A DNA stretch of 64,000 nt, taken from contig CAWIJV010000003.1 in assembly GCA_963836585.1 (NCBI GenBank), positions 372,001 through 436,000 on the forward strand, written 5' to 3'. Origin of the DNA: BTUB01 sp963836585 (GTDB taxonomy: Bacteria > Babelota > Babeliae > Babelales > Vermiphilaceae). The notes beneath the pieces are model-generated. The model searched no databases. It was not told where the DNA came from and was given only the letters and a program-made list of their open reading frames with translations. Shown piece by piece: positions 1 to 8,420 of the stretch; within the stretch, counting starts at the first letter, position 1, and every line of letters begins with the position of its first letter. A program made the position numbers and the translations under genes.

Positions 1-152
1 TCGACCTCTTTTATGGTCTATTACGTTTTCATATTACCAGGGATCTTAATCTTGCCGCAGCGGCAGATCCATATCGTGTTCGCGTAATGAATGATACGCG
101 CAATGTAGAATTCCCGTCGAATTATGCCTATAAATTGTTTGATAAAAATTAA
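1..152 (+). CDS. C-terminal end of a further BTB/LRR-family paralogue (5' truncated by window edge)
   Basis: The frame is open from base 3 to the TAA at 150-152 and ends in the residues PSNYAYKLFDKN. This matches the tails of the three genes that follow (PSDYAYNLFGKN and similar). The next gene starts 11 bases later behind the same AATGGAGG-type ribosome binding site. I therefore read it as the last 49 codons of another member of this tandem family whose body lies left of the window. Nothing about its N-terminal domains can be seen. Confidence 0.7.
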   Translation, partial: DLFYGLLRFHITRDLNLAAAADPYRVRVMNDTRNVEFPSNYAYKLFDKN

Positions 153-163
153 TGGAGGAATGT

Positions 164-1408
164 ATGAAAAAGTTATTGTTAGCATTCTTATTTTTAAGCA
201 TCGGTGCGCAGGCAATGGAACCTGTTTCCATTACTGATGTAAAAGGAGCTAAATTTGAGCTCAATTCGGCTCAAAAAACAGCTTTAGCCCAATGTGGCAC
301 CCTGGCAAATATGCTCAAATGTTCTCGGGAGCCGATCAGTTTTGAGAATCAAGATGCGCCTTTTATTACCAAGGAAAATCTTGATCTTTTGACTCGACTT
401 GTTCAGAATCCAAAAATCATCAGGCAAATCTCGGATGAAAAATCTATCGAGCTTTTTAAGCTTGCCGATTATTTGCAAGCGCCGGAGCAGGTGTTTGCAT
501 CGTTGGCACAACGGGCCTATAAACCAGTATGTGCCCAAGCGAATGTGAATAGCGATGATGCTGATGTACAATTATTAAAAGATACCATTGATTACCACCG
601 TCCCTATTATGAAGATATAGAGGAAATATTAGCGCGTAAACCTAATTGTGGGCATTTCCGTTTTGAGGGGGAAACTATCGATTTGAGTGCTCGGGTTTTA
701 CAAGGTTGTCTGCGCAGCAGCAAGGTTCTGGATTCACTTAAAAAATTTGAAAAACTTGTTACGTATTATCCGCAGTATCGCATCAAATATTTAAACTTCT
801 CGGGAAACCAGCTACAGGCGATTCCTCATTCAACAATAGCAAAAATGTTTCCTGCATTATTGAACATTGATCTGAGAAATAATAGAGTGCGCGATATTAA
901 TAAAGTGCTAGTGGCTTGTAAAAATTGTAAAATTGATCTTCGGGGTAATCCTCTAGATCCTATTGTTGTCAAACATCCTGAAAGATATCACGGTGTAACG
1001 GTAATTGTTGATAAGCAGACGAAGCTTCCACAATTTAAGCAAAAAAAAGTTGATAAATTTTTACAATGGAAACGAGCCGCGGTTGTTCAAGGTATGGTTG
1101 CTCTGGATCGATTTTGGCCATCTTTTATCGTAGGTACTTCGCCATTCACTATGGCGTTTTTATTGAAAGCATTCTTATTTGATTCCGATGATGTATCCGG
1201 CTTTGATGGCATCGATATGACATTACTTGGACTGGCCGGGCTAGCTGGAGCTGGATTAGGGATAACTGAAGCTCATATGATGATTAAACATTGTCGTATA
1301 AATACGCCCTGCGGAATAAACATAGTCGTTAAAAATAAAAATGACTCAATTGATCAAGAATTTGTCTATCCATCGGATTATGCTTACAATTTATTTGGCA
1401 AAAATTAA
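164..1408 (+). CDS. Secreted Skp1/BTB-like + leucine-rich-repeat protein with C-terminal membrane hairpin, copy 1
   Basis: A 414-residue protein. ATG 164 is preferred over ATG 152 because GGAGGA (154-159) sits just upstream of it and a clean signal peptide (MKKLLLAFLFLSIGAQA) starts there. Residues 19-120 follow the Skp1/BTB-POZ pattern: a beta strand ending KGAKFEL, then TLANML, an APFIT strand, and the helix pair SIELFKLADYLQAPEQV. Residues about 205-275 hold two to three leucine-rich repeats (YLNFSGNQL, NIDLRNNRV, IDLRGNPLD). Two hydrophobic segments lie near 319-339 and 353-367, and the protein ends in YPSDYAYNLFGKN. In eukaryotes BTB/Skp1 and LRR proteins are parts of ubiquitin ligases; a host-directed role is inference. 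It is the first intact member of a tandem array with spacers of about 10 bases, probably one transcript. Confidence 0.75.
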   Translation: MKKLLLAFLFLSIGAQAMEPVSITDVKGAKFELNSAQKTALAQCGTLANMLKCSREPISFENQDAPFITKENLDLLTRLVQNPKIIRQISDEKSIELFKLADYLQAPEQVFASLAQRAYKPVCAQANVNSDDADVQLLKDTIDYHRPYYEDIEEILARKPNCGHFRFEGETIDLSARVLQGCLRSSKVLDSLKKFEKLVTYYPQYRIKYLNFSGNQLQAIPHSTIAKMFPALLNIDLRNNRVRDINKVLVACKNCKIDLRGNPLDPIVVKHPERYHGVTVIVDKQTKLPQFKQKKVDKFLQWKRAAVVQGMVALDRFWPSFIVGTSPFTMAFLLKAFLFDSDDVSGFDGIDMTLLGLAGLAGAGLGITEAHMMIKHCRINTPCGINIVVKNKNDSIDQEFVYPSDYAYNLFGKN

Positions 1409-1418
1409 TGGAGAGATC

Positions 1419-2716
1419 ATGAAAAGGTTATTGCTAGCATTCTTATTTTTAAGCATCGGTGCGCAGGCAATGGTGCCTGTTTCTATTACTGATGTAAAAG
1501 GAACCAAATTCGAGCTAAATTCGGCTCAAAAAACAGCTTTAGCCCAATGTGGCACCCTGGCAAATATGCTCAAATGTTCTCAGGGCCCAATCGATTTTGA
1601 GGGCCAGAATGCACCTTTTATTACCAAGGCTAATTTAGAAGATTTAGGGGCCATTCTTCATGATCCAAAACAGTTAAAAGCAATCAAAGATGATCAAAAA
1701 TGTATCGATCTTTTTAAGCTTGCTAATTATTTAGCGGCTCCGGAAGCGGTGCTTGAGATTATTAGCGCAAAAAGCCTATCAACCGATATGCATTCAGGTT
1801 GATGAAAACAAAAAAGATGATGATACGAGATTGCTAAAAGATACTATCTATTCCCATTATCCTTATTATAACAGTGTTGCTGAAGTAACGGGCAAGGAGA
1901 TGGCCATTTTTCTTGCAGATTCTGTCACTGCTGGATGCAAATACTGTAGATTTGAGTGCCGCCTGCTTAAGGCGTTTATGCCCGCGTGATAATAAAATTT
2001 TTAATTCATTAAAAGGATTCGAAGTGGGAATACAAGCACTGGGTATAGCATACCCCGATAGGATAGGGACGCTAGATTTATCAGGAAATAATTTGAGTGA
2101 AATCTCTGGATCAACAATAGCAAAAGCGTTTCCCAAGATATGGAGCATTAATCTAAGAGACAATAAAATACGCGATATTAATAAAGCGCTACTTGTCCGC
2201 GACGGTTACTGTGAAATTGATCTTCGCGGTAATCCCTTGGCGCCTATCATTATTAGGCATCCTGAAAGATACAATAATGTAACGGTGGTTATTGATAAAC
2301 AGATAAAAATACCACAATTTAAACAAAAAACCGTTAATAAAATTTTGAAATGGAAACGAGCTGCAATTGCGCAAGGCCGTTTGATAGGAGCATCAGCCGG
2401 TATATTTGGCGTTGCGTCTTCAATACTTTTTTCTCCGATTGTAGGAATTTTTTCTACGGTAATGGCGTGGGGATTGGGCTGCATGTATAATTTAACAGAT
2501 GAGCAGTTTGACAAAAAATTAACAATGATATTTTGCCTGGGTGAGGCAGCAGTGGCACTTGGTACGTCTGCTTATATGGTGCGTGAACTTATGGATATGC
2601 AGCGTGAGCGTGTTCCTCATTCTCTTAAAATAGTCACCAAAAATGAGGATGGTTCTGTGGCGCAAGAAGCCGTCTATTTATCAGATTACACTTACAATTT
2701 ATTCGGCAAAAATTAA
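1419..2716 (+). pseudogene. BTB/LRR family copy 2, broken by two frameshifts
   Basis: It starts at ATG 1419 after GGAGAG with the same signal peptide as copies 1 and 3. Alignment by eye with copy 3 shows one extra base near 1757 (GCTTGAGATTATTAGCG against GCTTGAATTGTTGGCG) and a second +1-equivalent shift near 1880-1915. The three reading segments 1419-1802, 1753-1989 and 1913-2716 together restore the full family architecture: Skp1/BTB-like domain, LRR motifs (LDLSGNNLSEIS, INLRDNKI, IDLRGNPLAPI), a hydrophobic pair and the tail YLSDYTYNLFGKN. It may be a real pseudogene or indel errors in the assembly. The well-preserved sequence beyond both shifts shows that any inactivation is recent. Confidence 0.75.
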
Positions 2717-2726
2717 TGGAGAGGTT

Positions 2727-4034
2727 ATGAAAAAGTTATTGTTAGCATTCTTATTTTTAAGCATCGGTGCGCAGGCAATGGAACCTGTTTCCATTACTGA
2801 TGTAAAAGGAGCTAAATTTGAGCTCAATTCGGCTCAAAAAACAGCTTTAGCCCAATGTGGCACCCTGGCAAATATGCTCAAATGTTCTCAGGGCCCAATC
2901 GATTTTGAGGAGCAAAATGCACCTTTTATTACCAAGGCTAATTTAGAAGATTTAGGGGCCATTCTTCATGATCCAAAACAGTTAAAAGCAATCAAAGATG
3001 ATCAAAAATGTATCGATCTTTTTAAGCTTGCTAATTATTTAGCGGCTCCGGAAGCGGTGCTTGAATTGTTGGCGCAAAAAGCCTATGAACCAGTATGCGT
3101 TCAAGCAGATGCAAACAAAAAAGATGAAGATGTGAGATTATTAAAAGATACCATCTGTTCCTATTGTCCTTATTATGCCAATGTTGCTGAAATGGCCGAG
3201 GAAGCAGGTGAAAGATGGCCATCTTTGCTAAATCCGCCAGTAAATGGCATAGATTTAAGTGCCGCAAGCTTAAAACGTTGGTGTCATCCTAATAAAATTC
3301 TTAATTCATTAAAGGGGCTTGAAGCAGGAATAAAAGCATTAAAGGTGCCCTTTTATGGAAGAACAGAGCTAAACTTATCGGGAAATCATCTGAGTGAAAT
3401 TCCTGGATCAAAGATAGTAAAAATGTTTCCCGAAATATCCCGCATTAATCTCAGAAATAACAAAGTAAGAGATATTAATAAAGTGCTGCTAGCCTGCGAG
3501 CGTTTCCATTTCTGTGAAATTGATCTTCGCGGTAATCCCCTAGATCCTATTATTATTAGACACCCTGAAAGATACAATGGTGTAACAGTGATTGTTGATA
3601 AGCATGTGCAAGTGTTACAGTCTAAACAAAAAACAGTTGATAAGATCTTTCGATGGAAACAGGCTGCGAGAGCAAAGGGAGAAAGTCTTGGCCTGGGAAT
3701 GGCGACCGGTGCTGCAGTTGGTGCGCTATGGTCATTAATGGCTGCTCCGGTTGTTGGAGTTCTTTTTGTAATAATGTCTGATGCTTTAGACAATGCATGC
3801 ATTGCGCCCAAGGAGCAAGCAGAAACAAATTTTTTCAAAATATTTTGTTTGTGCGAGGGTGCAGTCATACTTGGTGGATCTGCAATCATGGCGCACAATT
3901 GGATGCAAAATGATCGTAAAGGTAATTCCTACGCAATTAAAATAGTTACTAGAAATGAAGGTTATAACCGTGTGGAAGAAGAGCTTGCCTCCTATCCGTC
4001 GGATTATACTTACAATTTATTTGGGAAGAATTAA
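2727..4034 (+). CDS. Secreted Skp1/BTB-like + leucine-rich-repeat protein, copy 3
   Basis: A 435-residue protein from ATG 2727 behind GGAGAGG. It has a signal peptide identical to copy 1, an Skp1/BTB-like domain (residues 19-120), a linker with CSYCPYYANVAEMAEE, LRR motifs (LNLSGNHLSEIPGS, RINLRNNKVRDI, CEIDLRGNPLDP), two hydrophobic Gly/Ala-rich segments and the tail YPSDYTYNLFGKN. The first 163 bases are identical to copy 1. The following roughly 200 bases are nearly identical to copy 2 instead, which points to gene conversion or shuffling of N-terminal halves within the array. Function is unknown; a surface or host-directed protein is inferred from the domains and signal peptide. Confidence 0.75.
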   Translation: MKKLLLAFLFLSIGAQAMEPVSITDVKGAKFELNSAQKTALAQCGTLANMLKCSQGPIDFEEQNAPFITKANLEDLGAILHDPKQLKAIKDDQKCIDLFKLANYLAAPEAVLELLAQKAYEPVCVQADANKKDEDVRLLKDTICSYCPYYANVAEMAEEAGERWPSLLNPPVNGIDLSAASLKRWCHPNKILNSLKGLEAGIKALKVPFYGRTELNLSGNHLSEIPGSKIVKMFPEISRINLRNNKVRDINKVLLACERFHFCEIDLRGNPLDPIIIRHPERYNGVTVIVDKHVQVLQSKQKTVDKIFRWKQAARAKGESLGLGMATGAAVGALWSLMAAPVVGVLFVIMSDALDNACIAPKEQAETNFFKIFCLCEGAVILGGSAIMAHNWMQNDRKGNSYAIKIVTRNEGYNRVEEELASYPSDYTYNLFGKN

Positions 4035-4089
4035 TGGAGAGGTTATGAAGAAAATTGTGTTAATCACTAAACCAATAATGGAGAAAACT

Positions 4090-4551
4090 ATGAAAAAAAT
4101 AATTATACCAACACTTTTGTTTGCTATAGCAGGAACATCATGGGGCATGGTTCCTTATCAGGCACCGCAACCCGGCGATGATGCTTTAAAATTTGTCACA
4201 TTAGCCTTTGTAGGCACTGTTGGCATTATGGCGGGTGCTGGCGCTTATATGTACTCGGAGTACCTAAGATCGCAACAGCCACGCACTAAAAAAGCAGCTC
4301 CCAAAATACATTGGGCACCGTACGGCAAGATTGCCACCGGCCTTGCTTTGGTTGGCACATCAATTTATTTAGGTAAGCAGAATCAAGAGCCAGCTGTTTA
4401 TCAGGAAATGCATTATGCGCAAAATTCTGGCTCCGGCGACAATATCAATGTATTACCGGTGATGATCAACTTTGGCTCACTGTATTCATTGGCGCCGCTA
4501 TTACCCGCTTACTTTTTCTTGAAGAGCGGCTTTGAAGATCTGCGCAAGTAA
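4090..4551 (+). CDS. Small secreted/membrane protein of unknown function
   Basis: A 153-residue protein if started at ATG 4090, which has GGAG at 4080-4083 and gives a proper signal peptide (MKKIIIPTLLFAIAGTSWG followed by MVPYQ). An upstream in-frame ATG at 4045 lies behind the GGAGAGG leader typical of the preceding gene family. That leader may be a leftover of a family 5' end fused to this gene. Besides the signal there are hydrophobic segments around residues 34-55 and 125-145. I recognise no family. It lies between the BTB/LRR array and the M48 protease, all in the same direction with short gaps. Confidence 0.6.
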   Translation: MKKIIIPTLLFAIAGTSWGMVPYQAPQPGDDALKFVTLAFVGTVGIMAGAGAYMYSEYLRSQQPRTKKAAPKIHWAPYGKIATGLALVGTSIYLGKQNQEPAVYQEMHYAQNSGSGDNINVLPVMINFGSLYSLAPLLPAYFFLKSGFEDLRK

Positions 4552-4582
4552 ATTTAAGAAAATAGAACCAATGGAGGTTATT

Positions 4583-5548
4583 ATGAAAATAATGTTTAAA
4601 AAATTAGTACTTGGATTGGCGATGCTAGGCATCTGCTCGAGTGCAATTCATCCCATGGCTCCTGCTGCCGCGAAAGTTACTCAAAGTCTGGTAAAAGAAT
4701 ATCTCAAAAAAGGCATTGAAAAAGGCGCAACCTGCTTGCACTGGGCAATCGCCGCTGGACCCTGTTGGGGCTTTTCAGCAGAAGGACTAAGTTCTTATGA
4801 TAGACTAAAAAATAATGCAAAAATTTTCGCGGAAAAATTTCCTGACTTTGTTGAGGCTGAAGAGGTGCCAAAAAAAGATGCTTGGATTCGGCAAGAGCTT
4901 AAATCACAGGGATATAACGATTGGGAAACCGTTGAAATTATTTCATCTTCTCAATTTGCTGCTACCAGTTGTTTTAATAAAAAAGCAATTCTTTATGATG
5001 GTCCTCAGGTTTCCGAAGCCTTCTCTGAACAAAATTCAGCACTGCATAGAATAAAAGAATATTTTGGCATAGCAAAGAGTGACTCATATAATGAAATGCG
5101 CGGTATTCTGAGCCATGAAGTAGGACATTTAAAAAATCATCACATTGAAAAGGGAATAATGCTTGGGCTTACTATGCCGTTTATCACTCATGCACTCTAT
5201 AAAAAAATGTTTGGTTCAATAAAGACACCTGCATTCATAAACTCAAACTTTGGATTAAGAAATAGTCTTAAAATTATGTCCGGCATTAGTAATCTTGCTG
5301 TGAATGCATTTGCATTATGGTCTTTTCGCTATTTAGCCGAAAAAGAAGCTGATGAAGGAGTTATTAATGATACTCAAGTACTTGAGGCAGTGGCTCAATC
5401 TATGAGAAAACACGCAGCAAGTAAAAGCACAAAACAAAATATCTGGCAAAGCCAGTTTGAATCATTAGTTGATCCACATCCAAGTCCTTTAAATCGCGCT
5501 CAACGATTTGAAGAGCGCGCGGCGCAATTAAGAAAATTGAAGGTATAG
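4583..5548 (+). CDS. Secreted M48-family zinc metalloprotease
   Basis: A 321-residue protein. ATG 4583 follows GGAGG at 4573-4577 and begins a signal peptide ending near SSAIHPMAPAAA. The zinc motif HEVGH lies at about residues 178-182 (SHEVGHLKNHH), and the third ligand is expected in EKEADEG near 252-258. Both are the classic M48 (HtpX/Ste24/BepA-like) HExxH plus ExxxD layout. Two hydrophobic stretches lie between these motifs. In this family such enzymes cut or quality-control membrane and envelope proteins. It stands at the end of the secreted-protein array, so it may process its neighbours or act outside the cell; that is inference. The gene ends 5 bases before a convergent gene. Confidence 0.8.
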   Translation: MKIMFKKLVLGLAMLGICSSAIHPMAPAAAKVTQSLVKEYLKKGIEKGATCLHWAIAAGPCWGFSAEGLSSYDRLKNNAKIFAEKFPDFVEAEEVPKKDAWIRQELKSQGYNDWETVEIISSSQFAATSCFNKKAILYDGPQVSEAFSEQNSALHRIKEYFGIAKSDSYNEMRGILSHEVGHLKNHHIEKGIMLGLTMPFITHALYKKMFGSIKTPAFINSNFGLRNSLKIMSGISNLAVNAFALWSFRYLAEKEADEGVINDTQVLEAVAQSMRKHAASKSTKQNIWQSQFESLVDPHPSPLNRAQRFEERAAQLRKLKV

Positions 5549-5553
5549 AAATT

Positions 5554-5748
5554 TTAATGGAAAAATGAAAGACCCTTGGTTTTAATTTTCAGTGTTGTAA
5601 GGCCTTCTTTGGGGAATGCTTTGATCTTTTTCTTCTCGTCTTTGATCAGAATAATTACCCGTAGCTGCTTTTTAAGATATTTTTGGTATTGTTGAGGTAC
5701 TTTGATAATGCCATCTTCTGCATCAGCAATAAATTCTATGGCTTGCAT
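5554..5748 (-). CDS. Small antitoxin-like protein downstream of gltX
   Basis: A 64-residue protein from the ATG at 5748, which lies 8 bases past the end of gltX on the same strand; a TTG at 5772 inside gltX is an alternative start. The sequence MQAIEFIADAEDGIIKVP followed by QQYQKYLKKQLRVIILIKDE looks like small AbrB-like or orphan antitoxins, which commonly read IEFEA..DGxIxIPxxY. No toxin gene is adjacent; gltX is upstream and the M48 gene is convergent. The role is unproven. Confidence 0.5.
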   Translation of the reverse strand: MQAIEFIADAEDGIIKVPQQYQKYLKKQLRVIILIKDEKKKIKAFPKEGLTTLKIKTKGLSFFH

Positions 5749-5755
5749 TTGTTTG

Positions 5756-7177
5756 CTACAACCATTTTTCAATACGCGCCCGGGATTCGGGAGCTCCCAG
5801 CATCTGGATCAGCTCATGAATAGCCGGGCCGTTTTCTTTGCCCAGCAATGCCATGCGCAGGAGCCAAAAGAGGGCACCCAGTGGCAGATTTTCTTTTTTC
5901 GCTTCAGCCTTGATCGTGTTCACAAACTGCTCGGGGTGGCTGATGCTCTCAAGATGATTTTTGATGATTGCCGCAATGCGCTTGTGTTCAGGCGTTAGTT
6001 TGCTCGTATCAACTGCCGGTGCAACAAAAATAAATTGTAATGCGGCAGCGCTATCAGCGAGCGTATGCAGATCAGTTTTTACTGCTTGGATAAGTGCCAT
6101 CAGATTTTTTTTGTTCATCTGCGCGGTGTGCGGATACGCCGCTTCCAAAGAGGGCAGGCAGCGAGCCAGTAGATCTTCAGGCGATAAGCGCGCAATCCAT
6201 TTATGATTGAGCCAGCGTAATTTTTCCACATCGTAGCGCACATGCCCGGTTGAATGAATATGCTCAAAATTTAATTTCTGAGCTAGCTCAGGCAAACTCA
6301 TAATCTCTTGTTCAAACGTGCCGCCGCCGATGATGGCCAAATAGTTATCGATCGCTTCCGGCAGATAACCGGCGTTGATCAGATCGGTGAGTGAAAAGCC
6401 AAAATCCCGTTTGGATAGCTTTTTGCCTTCGGCATTACACAAAATGGGCAGATGCCAAAAGGTGGGGAGCGGGACACCAAAAATCTCATAGAGCGCTGCT
6501 TGATTGGCGGTGTTGGTCAGATGATCTTCGCCGCGGATTACGTGGGTAATGCCCATCACCATATCATCCACAAAATTAGCAAAAATAAAGGTGACTGTGC
6601 CATCGGCGCGGGTGAGCGGAAAATCAGAAAAATTTTTAAATTCGAAGGTTATGGTGCCATGCGCCAAATCATGAATGGTGATCGATTGCGTTTGATCAAG
6701 TTGCAAGCGCCAAATAAACGGAGTTTTGGCATCAAGAAGTTTTTGGGTCTCAGGCGCGCTGCGTTTTAAGCAGGTGCGATCATAGCGGGGGGGCAACTTG
6801 AGGGCCGCCTGCCGTTCCCGTTTCTTTTCCAATTCTTCGGGAGTGCAAAAGCAGCGGTAAATGGTATCTTTTTCGCGTAGCTTTTGCAGATATTTTTCAT
6901 AAATGGCGGTGCGCTGGGATTGGAAGTAGGGCGCATGCGGCCCGCCCTTGAGGGGGCCTTCTTGATAGTCGAGCCCGAGCCAATGGAGGTCGGCAATGAT
7001 TTTGGTGGCTTCAGGATCCACGTTGCGCTGCAAATCGGTATCTTCAATACGGATGATGAAGGTGCCCTTCTTTTGCTGAGCAAATAGATAGTTCATAAGG
7101 GCAGTTCTTACATTACCCAGATGCATGAGGCCGGTTGGTGATGGTGCGAATCGTACGCGAATGGTATTGGTATTCAT
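5756..7177 (-). CDS. gltX: Glutamyl-tRNA synthetase
   Basis: A 473-residue class I aminoacyl-tRNA synthetase that charges tRNA-Glu (and possibly tRNA-Gln, as no glutaminyl enzyme is visible here). The HIGH motif appears as PSPTGLMHLGN at residues 12-22, and the KMSKS loop as GKKLSKRD near residue 246. Length is normal for the family and the C-terminal anticodon-binding region is complete, ending in RIEKWL. The start is the ATG at 7177. It is divergent from the acylphosphatase-like gene and followed on its own strand by the small antitoxin-like gene. Confidence 0.95.
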   Translation of the reverse strand: MNTNTIRVRFAPSPTGLMHLGNVRTALMNYLFAQQKKGTFIIRIEDTDLQRNVDPEATKIIADLHWLGLDYQEGPLKGGPHAPYFQSQRTAIYEKYLQKLREKDTIYRCFCTPEELEKKRERQAALKLPPRYDRTCLKRSAPETQKLLDAKTPFIWRLQLDQTQSITIHDLAHGTITFEFKNFSDFPLTRADGTVTFIFANFVDDMVMGITHVIRGEDHLTNTANQAALYEIFGVPLPTFWHLPILCNAEGKKLSKRDFGFSLTDLINAGYLPEAIDNYLAIIGGGTFEQEIMSLPELAQKLNFEHIHSTGHVRYDVEKLRWLNHKWIARLSPEDLLARCLPSLEAAYPHTAQMNKKNLMALIQAVKTDLHTLADSAAALQFIFVAPAVDTSKLTPEHKRIAAIIKNHLESISHPEQFVNTIKAEAKKENLPLGALFWLLRMALLGKENGPAIHELIQMLGAPESRARIEKWL

Positions 7178-7307
7178 AATGCTTAATTCTACTTTTGAAT
7201 CTTTTTTTAGTCTATAGCCATCAGGTTTTTCGCATCAAGAATGTCACTTTTTTGACATTCCAGAACCGATTTTGTTAGCATCGAGGGAAAAGAGAGGAGA
7301 TTCTAGT

Positions 7308-7583
7308 ATGAAGAAGTGTCTCAGAATTGCCATAGCCCATAAAGGGGCCAGTGGCTTTGTGCAGGAGATCCATAAAAAGGGGTCTTCACTCGGGGTTGAA
7401 GGAGTCATCCAGCTGATGCCCGGGGATCAGATGACGGTAGTGGTTTGTGGCCTCAAGGATCAGGTTGACCAGTTTGTGGATGTGGTCCATACCCATGCGG
7501 CGCAATCCGGAATCCATGATTTAACGATTGAGCCCTTTGTGAGAACCAAAGATTATCGGGGCGTGTTTCGCATTATAGAATGA
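7308..7583 (+). CDS. Acylphosphatase-fold protein lacking the usual catalytic residues
   Basis: A 91-residue protein from ATG 7308 with AGGAGA at 7295-7300. Length and pattern fit acylphosphatase: a first strand CLRIAIAHKG, the GFVQEIHKKGSSLGVEG helix, a PGDQMTVVV strand, GLKDQVDQFVDVV, and the end YRGVFRII. However, the loop normally reading VQGVGFR is GASGFVQ, so the catalytic Arg is gone, and the position of the catalytic Asn (RNLPDG) reads IQLMPGD. It is probably a structural relative with a changed or lost activity. It stands alone between gltX (divergent) and the His-rich membrane gene. Confidence 0.7.
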   Translation: MKKCLRIAIAHKGASGFVQEIHKKGSSLGVEGVIQLMPGDQMTVVVCGLKDQVDQFVDVVHTHAAQSGIHDLTIEPFVRTKDYRGVFRIIE

Positions 7584-7600
7584 GCGGGCACAACCGTTTT

Positions 7601-7658
7601 TCTCGAGCGAACCCGACAGGGTGAGTCGATGGTTCGACAAGCTCACCACGAACGGGGT
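7601..7658 (+). repeat. Dispersed short-repeat cluster (two modules)
   Basis: The first module, TCTCGAGCGAACCCGA followed by CAGGGTGAGTCGA, recurs almost exactly at 9531-9560. The second, GTTCGACAAGCTCACCACGAACGGG at 7632-7656, belongs to the same module type found inside metG (15839-15864) and inside the fibre gene (58804-58828). Each module is partly self-complementary. It lies in the untranslated gap before the His-rich membrane gene. Confidence 0.7.
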
Positions 7659-7739
7659 TTATGAATTTTTTGCATTATTTTTTAAAATCACTATTGTTAA
7701 GAGGCACACCATCTATAACAGCTTTTATTTGGAGATTCC

Positions 7740-8420
7740 ATGCCTCACGATTGCGATAATCACGATCATTTTCATAATCATGAACATACCCTGCGTTCAG
7801 AACTGTTTCATCATCTTCCCTATGCGATTTTTTCAGTAGCGTTTTCACTCATCATTTTGAGTTTTGTCACACTCGCGTTCAAAAATATGCAAGTATCAGT
7901 GGCTCAAAGCGGCGCCAAGATGCTTTTTCATAGCTTCCATTTTATGCATATTGTGTTTGCAGCCACCGGAGCGCTGATCACGTTTCGGCGATTTTGCAAA
8001 GATTTTTGGCCATCAATCTTGGTAGGTTTGTGGACTCCCATCATTTTTTGCACGCTGTCTGATTCGATCTTGCCCTACTTGGGTGGGCGTGCTTTGGGGG
8101 TGAATATGAGCTTTCATCTCTGTTTCTTTACCGAGCTGGCAAATATTGTGCCTTTTTTGCTCGTAGGCGTGATGAATGGCTTTATCATGAGCAAGCACCG
8201 GGCAGAAAATCAAAAAACCTATTCAATTTTTTCTCACTTTATTCATATTTTTGTGAGTTCACTGGCGGCCACATTTTATTTAGTAGCGCATGGTTTTATG
8301 GATTGGCACAAAGATATTGGATTTGTTTTTTTATTTATTATCATTTCAGTAGTGATTCCGTGTACGCTATCTGATGTGGTTGTACCCATGGCATATGCAA
8401 ACGCAAAAAAGAGATCATGA
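7740..8420 (+). CDS. Polytopic membrane protein with a His-rich N-terminus
   Basis: A 226-residue protein with about six hydrophobic segments. The N-terminus (PHDCDNHDHFHNHEH) is packed with His, Asp and Cys, a typical metal-binding tract. Charged pockets inside the membrane region (SFHFMH, TLSDSILPYLGG, TLSDVVVP) include a repeated TLSD motif, suggesting an internal duplication of a three-helix unit. I do not recognise the family. The stop overlaps the start of potA (ATGA at 8417-8420), so it is translationally coupled to the polyamine transporter. A metal or cation transport role is a guess from the His tract. Confidence 0.65.
   Translation: MPHDCDNHDHFHNHEHTLRSELFHHLPYAIFSVAFSLIILSFVTLAFKNMQVSVAQSGAKMLFHSFHFMHIVFAATGALITFRRFCKDFWPSILVGLWTPIIFCTLSDSILPYLGGRALGVNMSFHLCFFTELANIVPFLLVGVMNGFIMSKHRAENQKTYSIFSHFIHIFVSSLAATFYLVAHGFMDWHKDIGFVFLFIIISVVIPCTLSDVVVPMAYANAKKRS

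Noticed and set aside
5702..5998. Plus-strand open frame over the gltX 3' end
   Set aside because: It is antisense to gltX with no start signal; gltX is certain.
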